Positions 43,546 to 50,925 of a DNA stretch of 64,000 nt are shown piece by piece (within the stretch, counting starts at the first letter, position 1; each line of letters starts with the position of its first letter). Made by a program: the position numbers and the translations under genes. The notes beneath the pieces are model-generated. The model saw only the letters and a list, made by a program, of their open reading frames with translations, was not told where the DNA came from and did not search any database. The stretch is from contig JAKQVC010000132.1 in assembly GCA_029571985.1 (NCBI GenBank), forward strand, positions 62,001 to 126,000, read 5' to 3'. This DNA comes from Bacteroidota bacterium (GTDB taxonomy: Bacteria > Bacteroidota > Bacteroidia > Chitinophagales > BACL12).

Positions 43546-44595
43546 TTACCTTTTGATACCCTTCTTATTCAAAGTCTGAATATAAATATCTCTGTTACGA
43601 TTATGCTCGTCTAAGGTTTTTGCAAAAAGGTGATAACCGGAACCATCACCATTCGCGCACATAAAAATATAATCGTGCTGCTCATAATTTAACACAGCAT
43701 CAATATAAGCGATTGGCGGCATATGAATAGGTCCGGGAGGTAAGCCCGGATATTTGTAGGTATTGTAAGGCGACTCAATTTCTAAATCAGCATATAACAG
43801 GCGTTTAATAGTAAAATCGCCGATGGCGAATATTACAGTCGGGTCAGCCTCGAGTTTCTGGCCCTTATTTATTCTATTCATATACACTCCGGCAATGCGA
43901 GGAGCCTCATCCGTTGCGCGTTCATTTTCAGAATATACAATAGACGCAAGCACATACACCTGTGTTGGTGTCAAGCCAATTTTTTCAGCCTTATTTATTC
44001 TTTCGGCTGTCCAAAAAGCATCGTGCTCTTTTAACATGCGTTCAGCAAATTCGGAGGCAGTGGCCGTCCAATACAATTCATATGTATTCGGGATGAATAC
44101 CGTCATGTAGTTGTCGGGCGTAAATCCCCGTTTTGTAAATAAGGATGTGGTATCTAAAAATCCGAGTAATGCTGCTGAATCCAAATCTAATTGCTGAGCA
44201 ATGCGACCGGCAAAATCTTGTTTAGTGCGCATATTATTAAAGGTGATACGCACAGGTGTTTGTCGACCACTCATCAATAGATTTACAATTTCGCGATTAC
44301 TCATGCCGGGTTCAATCAGGTAATGACCGCGTTTCAGATGATCCGGTAGTCCCTGCCGTTTTGCCCACCAGGTAAAGCCATCCGTATTGCGCAAAATTTG
44401 CTGCTCGTCAAATTGCGCAACTATTTGTTCAAATTGCGCTCCTTCTGTCACATAAATATGTGCCGGATTTTCCGACTGAACATTTGGGCCTACAATTTTC
44501 TGATAGGTAGCATATCCAAAGTAAGCCGCAGCAGCTCCAGTTATGAATAGAGCTGCCGCGGTATACAGGACAATTTTTTGGGTGCGGGGTGTCAT
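43546..44595 (-). CDS. mltG: endolytic murein transglycosylase MltG
   Basis: 349 residues from ATG 44595 (TPRTQKIVLYTAAALF), the codon 4 nt after an exact promoter box; an extension to 44610 runs into the box. One transmembrane helix, a LysM-like region (YVTEGAQFEQIVAQFDEQ), then the YceG catalytic domain. The catalytic Glu is in IVYSENERATDEAPRIAGVY and the conserved NRINKGQKLEADPTV, ESPYNTYKYPGLPPGPI and GDGSGYHLFAKTLDEHN are all present. It cuts nascent glycan strands in the inner membrane and sets their length. It stands alone; family members are often near yqgF or tmk, not seen here. Confidence 0.93.
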   Translation of the reverse strand: MTPRTQKIVLYTAAALFITGAAAAYFGYATYQKIVGPNVQSENPAHIYVTEGAQFEQIVAQFDEQQILRNTDGFTWWAKRQGLPDHLKRGHYLIEPGMSNREIVNLLMSGRQTPVRITFNNMRTKQDFAGRIAQQLDLDSAALLGFLDTTSLFTKRGFTPDNYMTVFIPNTYELYWTATASEFAERMLKEHDAFWTAERINKAEKIGLTPTQVYVLASIVYSENERATDEAPRIAGVYMNRINKGQKLEADPTVIFAIGDFTIKRLLYADLEIESPYNTYKYPGLPPGPIHMPPIAYIDAVLNYEQHDYIFMCANGDGSGYHLFAKTLDEHNRNRDIYIQTLNKKGIKR

Positions 44596-44599
44596 CCCA

Positions 44600-44607
44600 C
44601 AAAAATA
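44600..44607 (-). promoter_or_regulatory. -7 promoter box TATTTTTG, 4 nt before mltG ATG
   Basis: Exact TAnnTTTG on the minus strand with TGGG before ATG 44595; predicts a leaderless mRNA. No TTTG at -33. Confidence 0.6.
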
Positions 44608-44693
44608 CAAAACTCAACCTTTCCGGCTTCAGACTGAAAAGGGGTATTGGTGTTATGATTTTTTACCTGAATCGCATGCCTGCTGAGCATCAA

Positions 44694-45032
44694 TCAGGAA
44701 TATTGCACATATTGCAGGCGCATGGTATATAATTTTCCAGTTTCTATACAATCGCACTCAACAGATTGATTCTGTAAGGTATCGTATACATGATCTGCCA
44801 GAAAAATGTTACCGGATGCAATTTGTTTGACATGAATTAATCCGGTATCATCTACCAAAAAAGTTACGGTAACATAACCTTCCAGATCAAATTCAGAAAA
44901 AGGTGTTTGCTTCGAAATTAATTCGGAAATAGATTCTTTTAAAGGATCTTCAGCACAGCCATCAGAGGCAAATGCCGGCCTTGAAAGCAACATGCTCAAA
45001 GCCACTATTCCGGAACATACTATAGTTTTCAT
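44694..45032 (-). CDS. small secreted protein, TonB-C-like (paralogue of 45364-45705)
   Basis: 112 residues. Signal peptide KTIVCSGIVALSMLLSRPAFA. Mature part: LKESISELISKQTPFSEFDL followed by GYVTVTFLVDDTGLIHVKQI, the strand-turn-strand pattern of a TonB C-terminal-like domain, then a C-x-C pair (VECDCIE). The order of elements and signal type match the downstream paralogue, though identity is low. Possibly a periplasmic domain without a partner; the function is unknown. A 331-nt repeat-rich gap separates the two genes. Confidence 0.65.
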   Translation of the reverse strand: MKTIVCSGIVALSMLLSRPAFASDGCAEDPLKESISELISKQTPFSEFDLEGYVTVTFLVDDTGLIHVKQIASGNIFLADHVYDTLQNQSVECDCIETGKLYTMRLQYVQYS

Positions 45033-45099
45033 AATTACGTGTTTTGTTTGTTACATCTATAGCGGATGCCGATGGTGATTTGTTACTTAAGGAAATGTT

Positions 45100-45149
45100 A
45101 AAAAAGAGGAATGAGGAAAAAGGAATGAGGAATGAGGAATGAGGAATGA
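45100..45149 (+). repeat. GAGGAATGA-type simple repeat next to copy C
   Basis: Purine-rich tract built from GGAATGAG units. In the orientation of copy C it lies downstream of the 31-bp repeat, the same order as the pyrimidine tract after copy A at 31261. Confidence 0.65.
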
Positions 45150-45179
45150 CTAATAGGTCGTTTTGCAAAACCTCTCCAA

Positions 45180-45230
45180 CTTACCGCCTTCCTGACTTCC
45201 CGCCTGCCCGCCTCACGGCGGGGCCTCGTG
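45180..45230 (-). repeat. 31-bp intergenic repeat, copy C, with 20-bp insert
   Basis: On the minus strand it begins CACGAGGC, then 20 extra bases (45222-45203), then CGGGAAGTC through GGCGGTAAG. Removing the insert leaves exactly 31 bases and restores the junction seen in copy B. Confidence 0.7.
45203..45222 (-). repeat. 20-bp hairpin module in copy C
   Basis: Minus-strand CCCGCCGTGAGGCGGGCAGG: perfect 6-base arms CCCGCC/GGCGGG, loop GTGA, tail CAGG. Same size and architecture as the module in the tRNA-Leu half-copy. Confidence 0.75.
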
Positions 45231-45278
45231 AATTTATTCTACTACCTTTTTAGAGGAGTGAGGATAAAGAGCTGCATT

Positions 45279-45309
45279 AAAAAAAAAGACCGCCTTTAGC
45301 AGGCGGTCT
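45279..45309 (-). terminator. terminator of the small secreted protein gene at 45364
   Basis: Minus-strand hairpin AGACCGCC / GGCGGTCT (8 bp, perfect), loop TGCTAAA, followed by nine T. Confidence 0.9.
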
Positions 45310-45363
45310 GGGAAGGACGGGACGGATGACGTTGTCCCGGCCAACTTGAACGATCAGCATTCT

Positions 45364-45705
45364 TTATTTTGATTGCACAACATCAACGATGAAGTGAATA
45401 GTCTTGCCTACCAGTGAATCTTCAACAATCATTACAGCACCTTCAATGCTTTTGCGGATATGATATTCGAGCACATAGTTGTCTGTTTGAATTCCATCGA
45501 GGTGAACCTGACCTGCTTCATCAATGGTAAGGGTAATTTCAGCTTTGCCTTCAACACCCAATTCATTTACTACTTCGGGATTTGTTACTATTTGCTCAAC
45601 TGTTTGTTGAACTGAAGATTTTTCTTTGTCATTGGTATTGCCATCATTATGAGCAAAAACAGCAGAGCTAAGAACAAGAGCGATAATGGTAAGTACAGTT
45701 TTCAT
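45364..45705 (-). CDS. small secreted protein, TonB-C-like (paralogue of 44694-45032)
   Basis: 113 residues. Signal peptide KTVLTIIALVLSSAVFAHN. Mature part SVQQTVEQIVTNPEVVNELG then GKAEITLTIDEAGQVHLDGI, the same element order as the neighbour (helix, then two strands with D-x-x-G turn), ending in FIVDVVQSK. Well-formed terminator downstream. It lacks the C-x-C pair of its paralogue. Likely periplasmic; no assigned function. Confidence 0.65.
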   Translation of the reverse strand: MKTVLTIIALVLSSAVFAHNDGNTNDKEKSSVQQTVEQIVTNPEVVNELGVEGKAEITLTIDEAGQVHLDGIQTDNYVLEYHIRKSIEGAVMIVEDSLVGKTIHFIVDVVQSK

Positions 45706-45818
45706 ATTGTTTGGTTTTGATATGGTTAAGTGTTTATTATTCGGTTACAAACATGAGTCGAACCACCCCTAACTTTTGTTACAGCCGGCAGCAAATATTT
45801 TTTTGAAAAAGGGAAATA

Positions 45819-47042
45819 TCAGCCTCTTTTTCGGCTGGAATTCAATCCCAGCAAGGCATTGAAGAAACTAAAAAAAACGACCCCACTTTGTGTTTTGAGC
45901 ATCGATTCGGTGGTTATGTTAACCATAAACAGGAGCAAAAAGGCACCCCACAGATAATTTTTATCCTTCCAGGCCAGCCACAAACAGACCAAAAAGAAGC
46001 CTAAAAAGAAGAGCATACCCGGAAGTCCGGTTTCAACCAAGGCCTGAAAATAGGCATTGTGGGCATTGTATCGTTCTTCAACTCCGGTGGTAAAACCATT
46101 TTCGGCATATTGGTTTATCAGCACCTGTTGAGCATCACCAGAACCAACGCCCAACCACAAATGGTCATCAGCCACCTGACCAACAGCCTTCCAAATTTCT
46201 TCACGCGAATCCACACTATTTGTGTAGGATACTTCATTATAATGCAGCAACATCAACATGCGTTGCCGTGTATAAGGCAATGCCATCATAGCCAAAAACA
46301 GCACGAGATTACCTATAACGGCAATAAATGCTGTTCGTTTCCAGCCCAAATACGTGCGCCCCCAAACAATGAACGCAATCGTCAGAGCCAAAAACATACT
46401 GGCGATAGCAATTTTGGCTGTTAACAATAATACAAACAACATGAAAAAGGCAATAGCTATCAGCATTACCCATATTCGCCTGCTTGATAGTTCGCGATAG
46501 CCGGTAATTATTTCACGAGCAATAACAATCATGGCAAACACCATAAACATCGCAATATAGGATGGATGGATGAATGTAAAGTCGACCAAATATTTATAGT
46601 AAAAATGATTTTCACCGGTGCGTATAAAATCATATAAGGCGAGTCCCAGAGCAACTACACCAAATGCCGCACAGGCAAAAACGAACGCATTTAAAAATGT
46701 CTGAATAGCCTTTTGCGTTACCTGTCCAAACGCCGCCATGAATACCGGTATCAGCAACAGATATAATTTGACATTTGCATCACGCAGGGCTTCCTGTTTA
46801 TCGGTTGAACGCAAATAGGCATAACCCACTAAAAGATACAATGCGGCAAAAATCATCCATCGTTTATGCGTGGTGAAATACATCCACCTTGACCGGTAAT
46901 TTCCGCTAAACAGAATAATAATGAAGGATAAAATGAGTAACGGGGAGCTTAATACTTTATGAAAAGGGATGGTGAGCACCATGAGCAACCAAATGATGAG
47001 CACCACTTTTTGAATCCATGTATACCCTTCGAATATGCGCAT
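45819..47042 (-). CDS. O-antigen ligase / Wzy-type polysaccharide membrane protein
   Basis: 407 residues with about eleven hydrophobic segments (VVLIIWLLMVLTIPF, LLILSFIIILF, FALTIAFIVWG). The Wzy_C region includes SREEIWKAVGQVADDHLWLG, VGSGDAQQVLINQYAENG and RYNAHNAYFQALVETGLPG, with the conserved His and Arg of ligases. It could join O-antigen or exopolysaccharide to a lipid or protein acceptor, or act as polymerase; sequence does not separate these. Its ATG overlaps the stop of the upstream sugar transferase by one base, so the two are co-translated. Confidence 0.85.
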   Translation of the reverse strand: MRIFEGYTWIQKVVLIIWLLMVLTIPFHKVLSSPLLILSFIIILFSGNYRSRWMYFTTHKRWMIFAALYLLVGYAYLRSTDKQEALRDANVKLYLLLIPVFMAAFGQVTQKAIQTFLNAFVFACAAFGVVALGLALYDFIRTGENHFYYKYLVDFTFIHPSYIAMFMVFAMIVIAREIITGYRELSSRRIWVMLIAIAFFMLFVLLLTAKIAIASMFLALTIAFIVWGRTYLGWKRTAFIAVIGNLVLFLAMMALPYTRQRMLMLLHYNEVSYTNSVDSREEIWKAVGQVADDHLWLGVGSGDAQQVLINQYAENGFTTGVEERYNAHNAYFQALVETGLPGMLFFLGFFLVCLWLAWKDKNYLWGAFLLLFMVNITTESMLKTQSGVVFFSFFNALLGLNSSRKRG

Positions 47043-48463
47043 CAGGTACCCTTAAATTTAATCATGACGCCTATTGTTTTGACAATAATCACGAGGTCAA
47101 GCAACAGGGAACGATGTTTAATATAATACAAATCGTATTGCAATTTGATCAGCGTATCGTCAAAATTATTTGCGTAATGATGTTTTACCTGAGCCCAACC
47201 GGTGAGTCCGGGTTTAACTGCTGACCGAAGTGTAAAGAATGGAATTTGCTTACTCAACTCCTCCACAAAATAGGCGCGTTCGGGTCGCGGACCAATTAAA
47301 TTAATATCACCCCTTAATACATTCCAGCACTGGGGTAATTCATCAAGTCGGGTTTTGCGCAATACTTTTCCGACTGGTGTAACACGCGCATCATCACGGT
47401 CGGCAAACTTAGGACCTGTATGCTTTTCAGCATCTACAATCATCGTGCGGAATTTGATGATGCGGAAAGGTTTGTTCTGTTCGCCAACGCGTTCCTGCGC
47501 ATAAAATAGCGGGCCTCTGCACAATAACATATTTGCAAGCCAGACAAATGGCAACACGATTACACATACAATTCCAGCCAGCAAAGCACAAGTAATATTG
47601 ATAAGTCGATTAATGGCTAAATACAATTTTTCCTTATGTACAATACTAAAGGGATCTGTTACATAATACACATCGCCCTTTTTCTTAATCATGACACGAC
47701 CGGTTTGCTCTTCATAAATTTCTGTTGCCGAAGAAATCTGAATACCTTGTTGTTCGCACTGCATGAGGGCGGTATATAAAGCAGGAGAAATATCTTCTTT
47801 ATCCGGGATAGCTAAAATAAGTTCATTCACACCCAAACGCGTTGCAAATTTGACTAAGGTGCCGGTATCGCCCAATACTTTAACCTCATCATATATTTTT
47901 CCTGTTTTTACGGCATCATCATCAATATACCCATAGATACGGTATGCTGTTTTATGATAAATGGCAGGATCATGTAATAAGGTGCGTACAATTTCTCTAC
48001 CGGCATATCCTGCACCAATAACAAGCGCCTTCTTGTTTAGAATGGGATGCATAAAAAACAGTGCATAACACAACCGCCAGGTAAGAACCAGAATGACCAT
48101 CGCGCCAATTAAGGCGAAAGCTGGTAATCGGCTGAATGGCAAGGTAGGACTCACATAAGGTATAAAGATGTAAGTAAGCCCGGTTAACACTGCCGTTAAA
48201 ATAGTATTGCGAATGGTAGTGCGGGTTCTGTCGACATTAGCCAGTTTATACAAATCGAACAGATAACTATAAAAAAACCAGAGCACCAACAGCATCACTA
48301 CCCACAGGAGGTTATCCATAAAGGAGTGATAAGAGCTGAGTGCACTAGGATGAAAAAAACGGATATAGACAAATAGTGCTGCCAAAATCAGCAGTATATC
48401 CACTACAATAAGGATATATCTTCTGAAAATAAAACGCAGGTCATATGCACTTTGAGGCGCCAT
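47042..48463 (-). CDS. undecaprenyl-phosphate sugar phosphotransferase
   Basis: 473 residues. Four to five N-terminal transmembrane helices (LILAALFVYIRFF, LWVVMLLVLWFFYSYLF), a Rossmann-like middle (KALVIGAGYAGREIVRTLL), a re-entrant helix near residue 300, and the C-terminal transferase (FRIIKFRTMIVDAEKH, TRLDELPQCWNVLRGDINLI, GPRPERAYFVEELS, VKPGLTGWAQV). It places the first sugar phosphate on undecaprenyl phosphate to start O-antigen or exopolysaccharide synthesis. It is in operon with the ligase. The sugar is not predictable from sequence alone. Confidence 0.93.
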   Translation of the reverse strand: MAPQSAYDLRFIFRRYILIVVDILLILAALFVYIRFFHPSALSSYHSFMDNLLWVVMLLVLWFFYSYLFDLYKLANVDRTRTTIRNTILTAVLTGLTYIFIPYVSPTLPFSRLPAFALIGAMVILVLTWRLCYALFFMHPILNKKALVIGAGYAGREIVRTLLHDPAIYHKTAYRIYGYIDDDAVKTGKIYDEVKVLGDTGTLVKFATRLGVNELILAIPDKEDISPALYTALMQCEQQGIQISSATEIYEEQTGRVMIKKKGDVYYVTDPFSIVHKEKLYLAINRLINITCALLAGIVCVIVLPFVWLANMLLCRGPLFYAQERVGEQNKPFRIIKFRTMIVDAEKHTGPKFADRDDARVTPVGKVLRKTRLDELPQCWNVLRGDINLIGPRPERAYFVEELSKQIPFFTLRSAVKPGLTGWAQVKHHYANNFDDTLIKLQYDLYYIKHRSLLLDLVIIVKTIGVMIKFKGT

Positions 48464-48473
48464 CGTAAGTGCA

Positions 48474-48481
48474 CAAAATTA
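48474..48481 (-). promoter_or_regulatory. -7 promoter box TAATTTTG for the polysaccharide operon
   Basis: Exact TAnnTTTG on the minus strand, 10 nt before ATG 48463. Leader of only about 5 nt. Confidence 0.5.
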
Positions 48482-48517
48482 ACAATTTAGATGCCGAATA
48501 GAGGCAAGAGAGCCGAA

Positions 48518-49453
48518 TCAGTCGAGGAAGATGGTATAATCCGGCTTGTCGGCTACCGATTTGTGTACAAACTGCTTTGTTATGCGGCCTTCCTGCAGCA
48601 GGAAAATGCCCGGCATTTGCGTTACGTCACCCTCAGGCTTTGTATTAAACAGGCGTTTTCTCCACCCAAGTGATATCCAACGAGCCCATACTTTAATTCC
48701 GAATAACTGTATGAAACTTCCGCGACGCAGTCTGAAACTCTTATAGAAAATTTCTTCAGGGTCACTCACCTGAGCCAGATCCTGAAGTCCATATTGCGAC
48801 AAATACTCTTGTGCAATTTTATCATTAACCATATAAACAAGCACAATGGTTATACCTCTGGATTCCAGTTGCGCCCGATGCTCCTGTAGTTGGAGTAAAC
48901 TTTCTTTACAAAAAGGACAACCAAAGTGCCTCAGGAAGACCAATAATAATTGCTCCTGATCGGCCAGATCTCCAATATTTCTGCCATCCGTGGTATCGAA
49001 AAGGGCTAATGGATATTGGTTACTGTTGAAGGTATCGATGAGCATATCGTCAGTATCCAGATTTCTGCGATACACCAAATAGAGCACATAAGCGTTAGGA
49101 ATCAACCAGATAATATGATTGAAAAACAGGAAAGGGAGGTATACGTTGTTGAACATCCCCATTTTGAAGCCTGCCAGAAAACCGGTAATCATACCCACGT
49201 GAAAGAGCGATGCTAATAAAATAATCAGCCAGTGTTTAAACGGATTAAAGGAGGCGATTAGCAGCACCACACCAAGCATAAAGGTGATGATACCCATGAA
49301 ATCCCAGAATACAATAGGCGTGTTTTTTTCTTCAACCACAACTGAATGCAGGAGCGAGGGGGATATAAATACCATTACCCCCCATACCATAAAGTAGAGT
49401 GCACTGATAAATATCGAGGCGTTAAGTCTGCTCTGAAGCGGCTGAAAATACAT
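48518..49453 (-). CDS. membrane protein fused to a SelL/peroxiredoxin-like redox domain
   Basis: 311 residues. The first ~130 residues hold four transmembrane helices (ISALYFMVWGVMVFIS, IITFMLGVVLLIASF, WLIILLASLFHVGMITGF, FFNHIIWLIPNAYVLYLV). Residues ~165-311 are a thioredoxin-fold domain of the AhpC-TSA_2/SelL group: LLVFLRHFGCPFCKESLLQL with the C-x-x-C redox site, LVYMVNDKIAQEYLS and MPGIFLLQEGRI. The orientation suggests a cytoplasmic redox domain tethered to the membrane. Substrate unknown. It lies just upstream of the polysaccharide operon but is separated from it by 54 nt with its own promoter. Confidence 0.8.
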   Translation of the reverse strand: MYFQPLQSRLNASIFISALYFMVWGVMVFISPSLLHSVVVEEKNTPIVFWDFMGIITFMLGVVLLIASFNPFKHWLIILLASLFHVGMITGFLAGFKMGMFNNVYLPFLFFNHIIWLIPNAYVLYLVYRRNLDTDDMLIDTFNSNQYPLALFDTTDGRNIGDLADQEQLLLVFLRHFGCPFCKESLLQLQEHRAQLESRGITIVLVYMVNDKIAQEYLSQYGLQDLAQVSDPEEIFYKSFRLRRGSFIQLFGIKVWARWISLGWRKRLFNTKPEGDVTQMPGIFLLQEGRITKQFVHKSVADKPDYTIFLD

Positions 49454-49522
49454 ATCCTTATTGCATGGTAAACAAGTTCGATGCCAGATTGTTTACCTTT
49501 ACGCTCTAAAATTATCAAATAC

Positions 49523-50371
49523 ATGCAAAAACTACGCATACTTGGCATAACTCTCCTCACATTGGTGGTTATGCAGGCTCAAGCCCAGGAATTAGAACTC
49601 CCGCAACCCAGTCCATGGGCGCAGGTTTCACAGAAATACGGACTCTCACAGGTTACCGTAACTTATTCACGTCCAGCCATGAAAGGCCGCAAAATTTTCG
49701 GCGGTTTGGTCCCTTATGGTGAAATGTGGCGTACAGGAGCCAATAAGGCCATTGAGTTGAAACTGGAAGGCGACAACCGGATTAACGGTCAGCAGATCGA
49801 ACCGGGTGCCTACAGCCTGTTTACCATTCCCGGTCAAACAGAATGGACCATCATCATTAACAAGAACACTGAGCTCTGGGGAACCGGCGGTTACAAGCAG
49901 GAAGAAGATGTGATGCGTTTCACCGTAAAACCCGGCACTTGCGCGTCAACTGAATCCTTTACGATTGGATTTGCCAATGTAAAAGAGAAATCGCTGACCG
50001 TTGAATTAAGTTGGGAAACCACCAAAGTGTCATTCGATATCACAACCGAAATAGTTGAACAAGGCAAGGCTAATATTGATGCGGCTATTCAGGCTGCTGA
50101 AAATACAATGGGTTTGTATAACGATGCTGCTGAATTTTATCTGGATAATAATTTAGATGCAAAAATTGCATTGGAATGGGCTAAAAAATCAGTTGCGCAA
50201 CGCGAACGCTATTGGAATTTGTACACATTAGCCCGTGCATATGCTGCTAATGGTATGAAAAAAGAAGCTGTTGAAACTGCAGAGCGTTCTTTAACTCTGT
50301 CGAACGAAGCAAAAAATACCGGATTCTCTCAAACGATTGAAAAATCTTTGACAGAATGGAAAGGTAAATAA
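49523..50371 (+). CDS. DUF2911 domain-containing secreted protein
   Basis: 282 residues from ATG 49523, which begins the signal peptide QKLRILGITLLTLVVMQAQAQ; an in-frame ATG at 49481 adds fourteen residues. Residues ~25-180 are the DUF2911 domain: PSPWAQVSQKYGLSQVTVTY, RPAMKGRKIFGGLVPYGEMW, RTGANKAIEL and PGAYSLFTIPG. The last ~95 residues are TPR-like helices (LEWAKKSVAQRERYWNLYT, AYAANGMKKEAVETAE). The family is common in Bacteroidota and its role is unknown. A strong terminator follows. Confidence 0.85.
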   Translation: MQKLRILGITLLTLVVMQAQAQELELPQPSPWAQVSQKYGLSQVTVTYSRPAMKGRKIFGGLVPYGEMWRTGANKAIELKLEGDNRINGQQIEPGAYSLFTIPGQTEWTIIINKNTELWGTGGYKQEEDVMRFTVKPGTCASTESFTIGFANVKEKSLTVELSWETTKVSFDITTEIVEQGKANIDAAIQAAENTMGLYNDAAEFYLDNNLDAKIALEWAKKSVAQRERYWNLYTLARAYAANGMKKEAVETAERSLTLSNEAKNTGFSQTIEKSLTEWKGK

Positions 50372-50394
50372 AACAGTCATCGAAAATCTTGTGA

Positions 50395-50427
50395 AAGGCT
50401 AACCGATTTTGGTTAGCCTTTTTTTTG
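50395..50427 (+). terminator. rho-independent terminator after DUF2911 gene
   Basis: Perfect 10-bp stem AAGGCTAACC / GGTTAGCCTT, loop GATTTT, eight T. Confidence 0.92.
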
Positions 50428-50510
50428 TGGGTGGTTGTGGTTGTTTGGAGGGATGTTTATTTGAATGCATGTTTGAATGGTTGAGTGTTTGAATGAACCT
50501 CACCCCCTGG

Positions 50511-50536
50511 CCCCCTCTCCTTGAAAGGAGAGGGGG
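50511..50536. repeat. perfect 12-bp inverted repeat CCCCCTCTCCTT / AAGGAGAGGGGG
   Basis: Two-nucleotide loop GA; no T-tract, so not a normal terminator. The preceding CACCCCCTGGCC and this pyrimidine/purine arm resemble dispersed repeats that I recall from intergenic regions of other Bacteroidota. Confidence 0.75.
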
Positions 50537-50586
50537 AATTGTTTATTGTTATATATAGTCATAGATTGCCTAATTAATTTATACAT

Positions 50587-50637
50587 CTTACCGCCTTCCA
50601 GTCAGTGCGGCTGCCCGCCTCCCGGCTGGGCCTGGTA
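50587..50637 (-). repeat. 31-bp intergenic repeat, copy D, with 20-bp insert
   Basis: On the minus strand it begins TACCAGGC, then 20 extra bases (50629-50610), then CGCACTGACTGGAAGGCGGT through AAG. 51 bases in all, the same as copy C, with the insert at the same point. Confidence 0.65.
50610..50629 (-). repeat. 20-bp hairpin module in copy D
   Basis: Minus-strand CCAGCCGGGAGGCGGGCAGC: arms CCAGCC/GGCGGG with one mismatch, loop GGGA, tail CAGC. Third copy of the module in the window. Confidence 0.7.
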
Positions 50638-50925
50638 TATTTTCAACAAAGTTTGTGTATTAGTAATCTGGAACAGAATAACCAATGATGAATTTGAGAA
50701 GTGTTTTTGGCAGCTTTCCTAATCAAATAATCTATTAGCTGCGCTCTGTTGCGTGAATATAAAGCGTTACAACTTGCATCCTTGATGCCACGTTAAATCA
50801 ATGTAAATTCTCAGTCCCTGCGGATTAGACCTACGCTCATCCCATTGTAAAATATGGTTCAGGCGTCAGGCAAATTTTGCGAACAGCCGATTTTAGTCGA
50901 ATTTTGAGTATACAATTCCACATCC

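Larger units (their letters stand above)
50428..50925. repeat. non-coding stretch with repeats before the BNR/PKD gene
   Basis: No credible gene. It holds TTTGAATG-type direct repeats (about 50459-50495), a perfect 12-bp inverted repeat (50511-50536), copy D of the 31-bp repeat with its insert (50587-50637), and about 290 nt without visible structure. A GAATTTTG sequence 32 nt before ATG 50926 is a one-mismatch promoter box. Confidence 0.7.
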
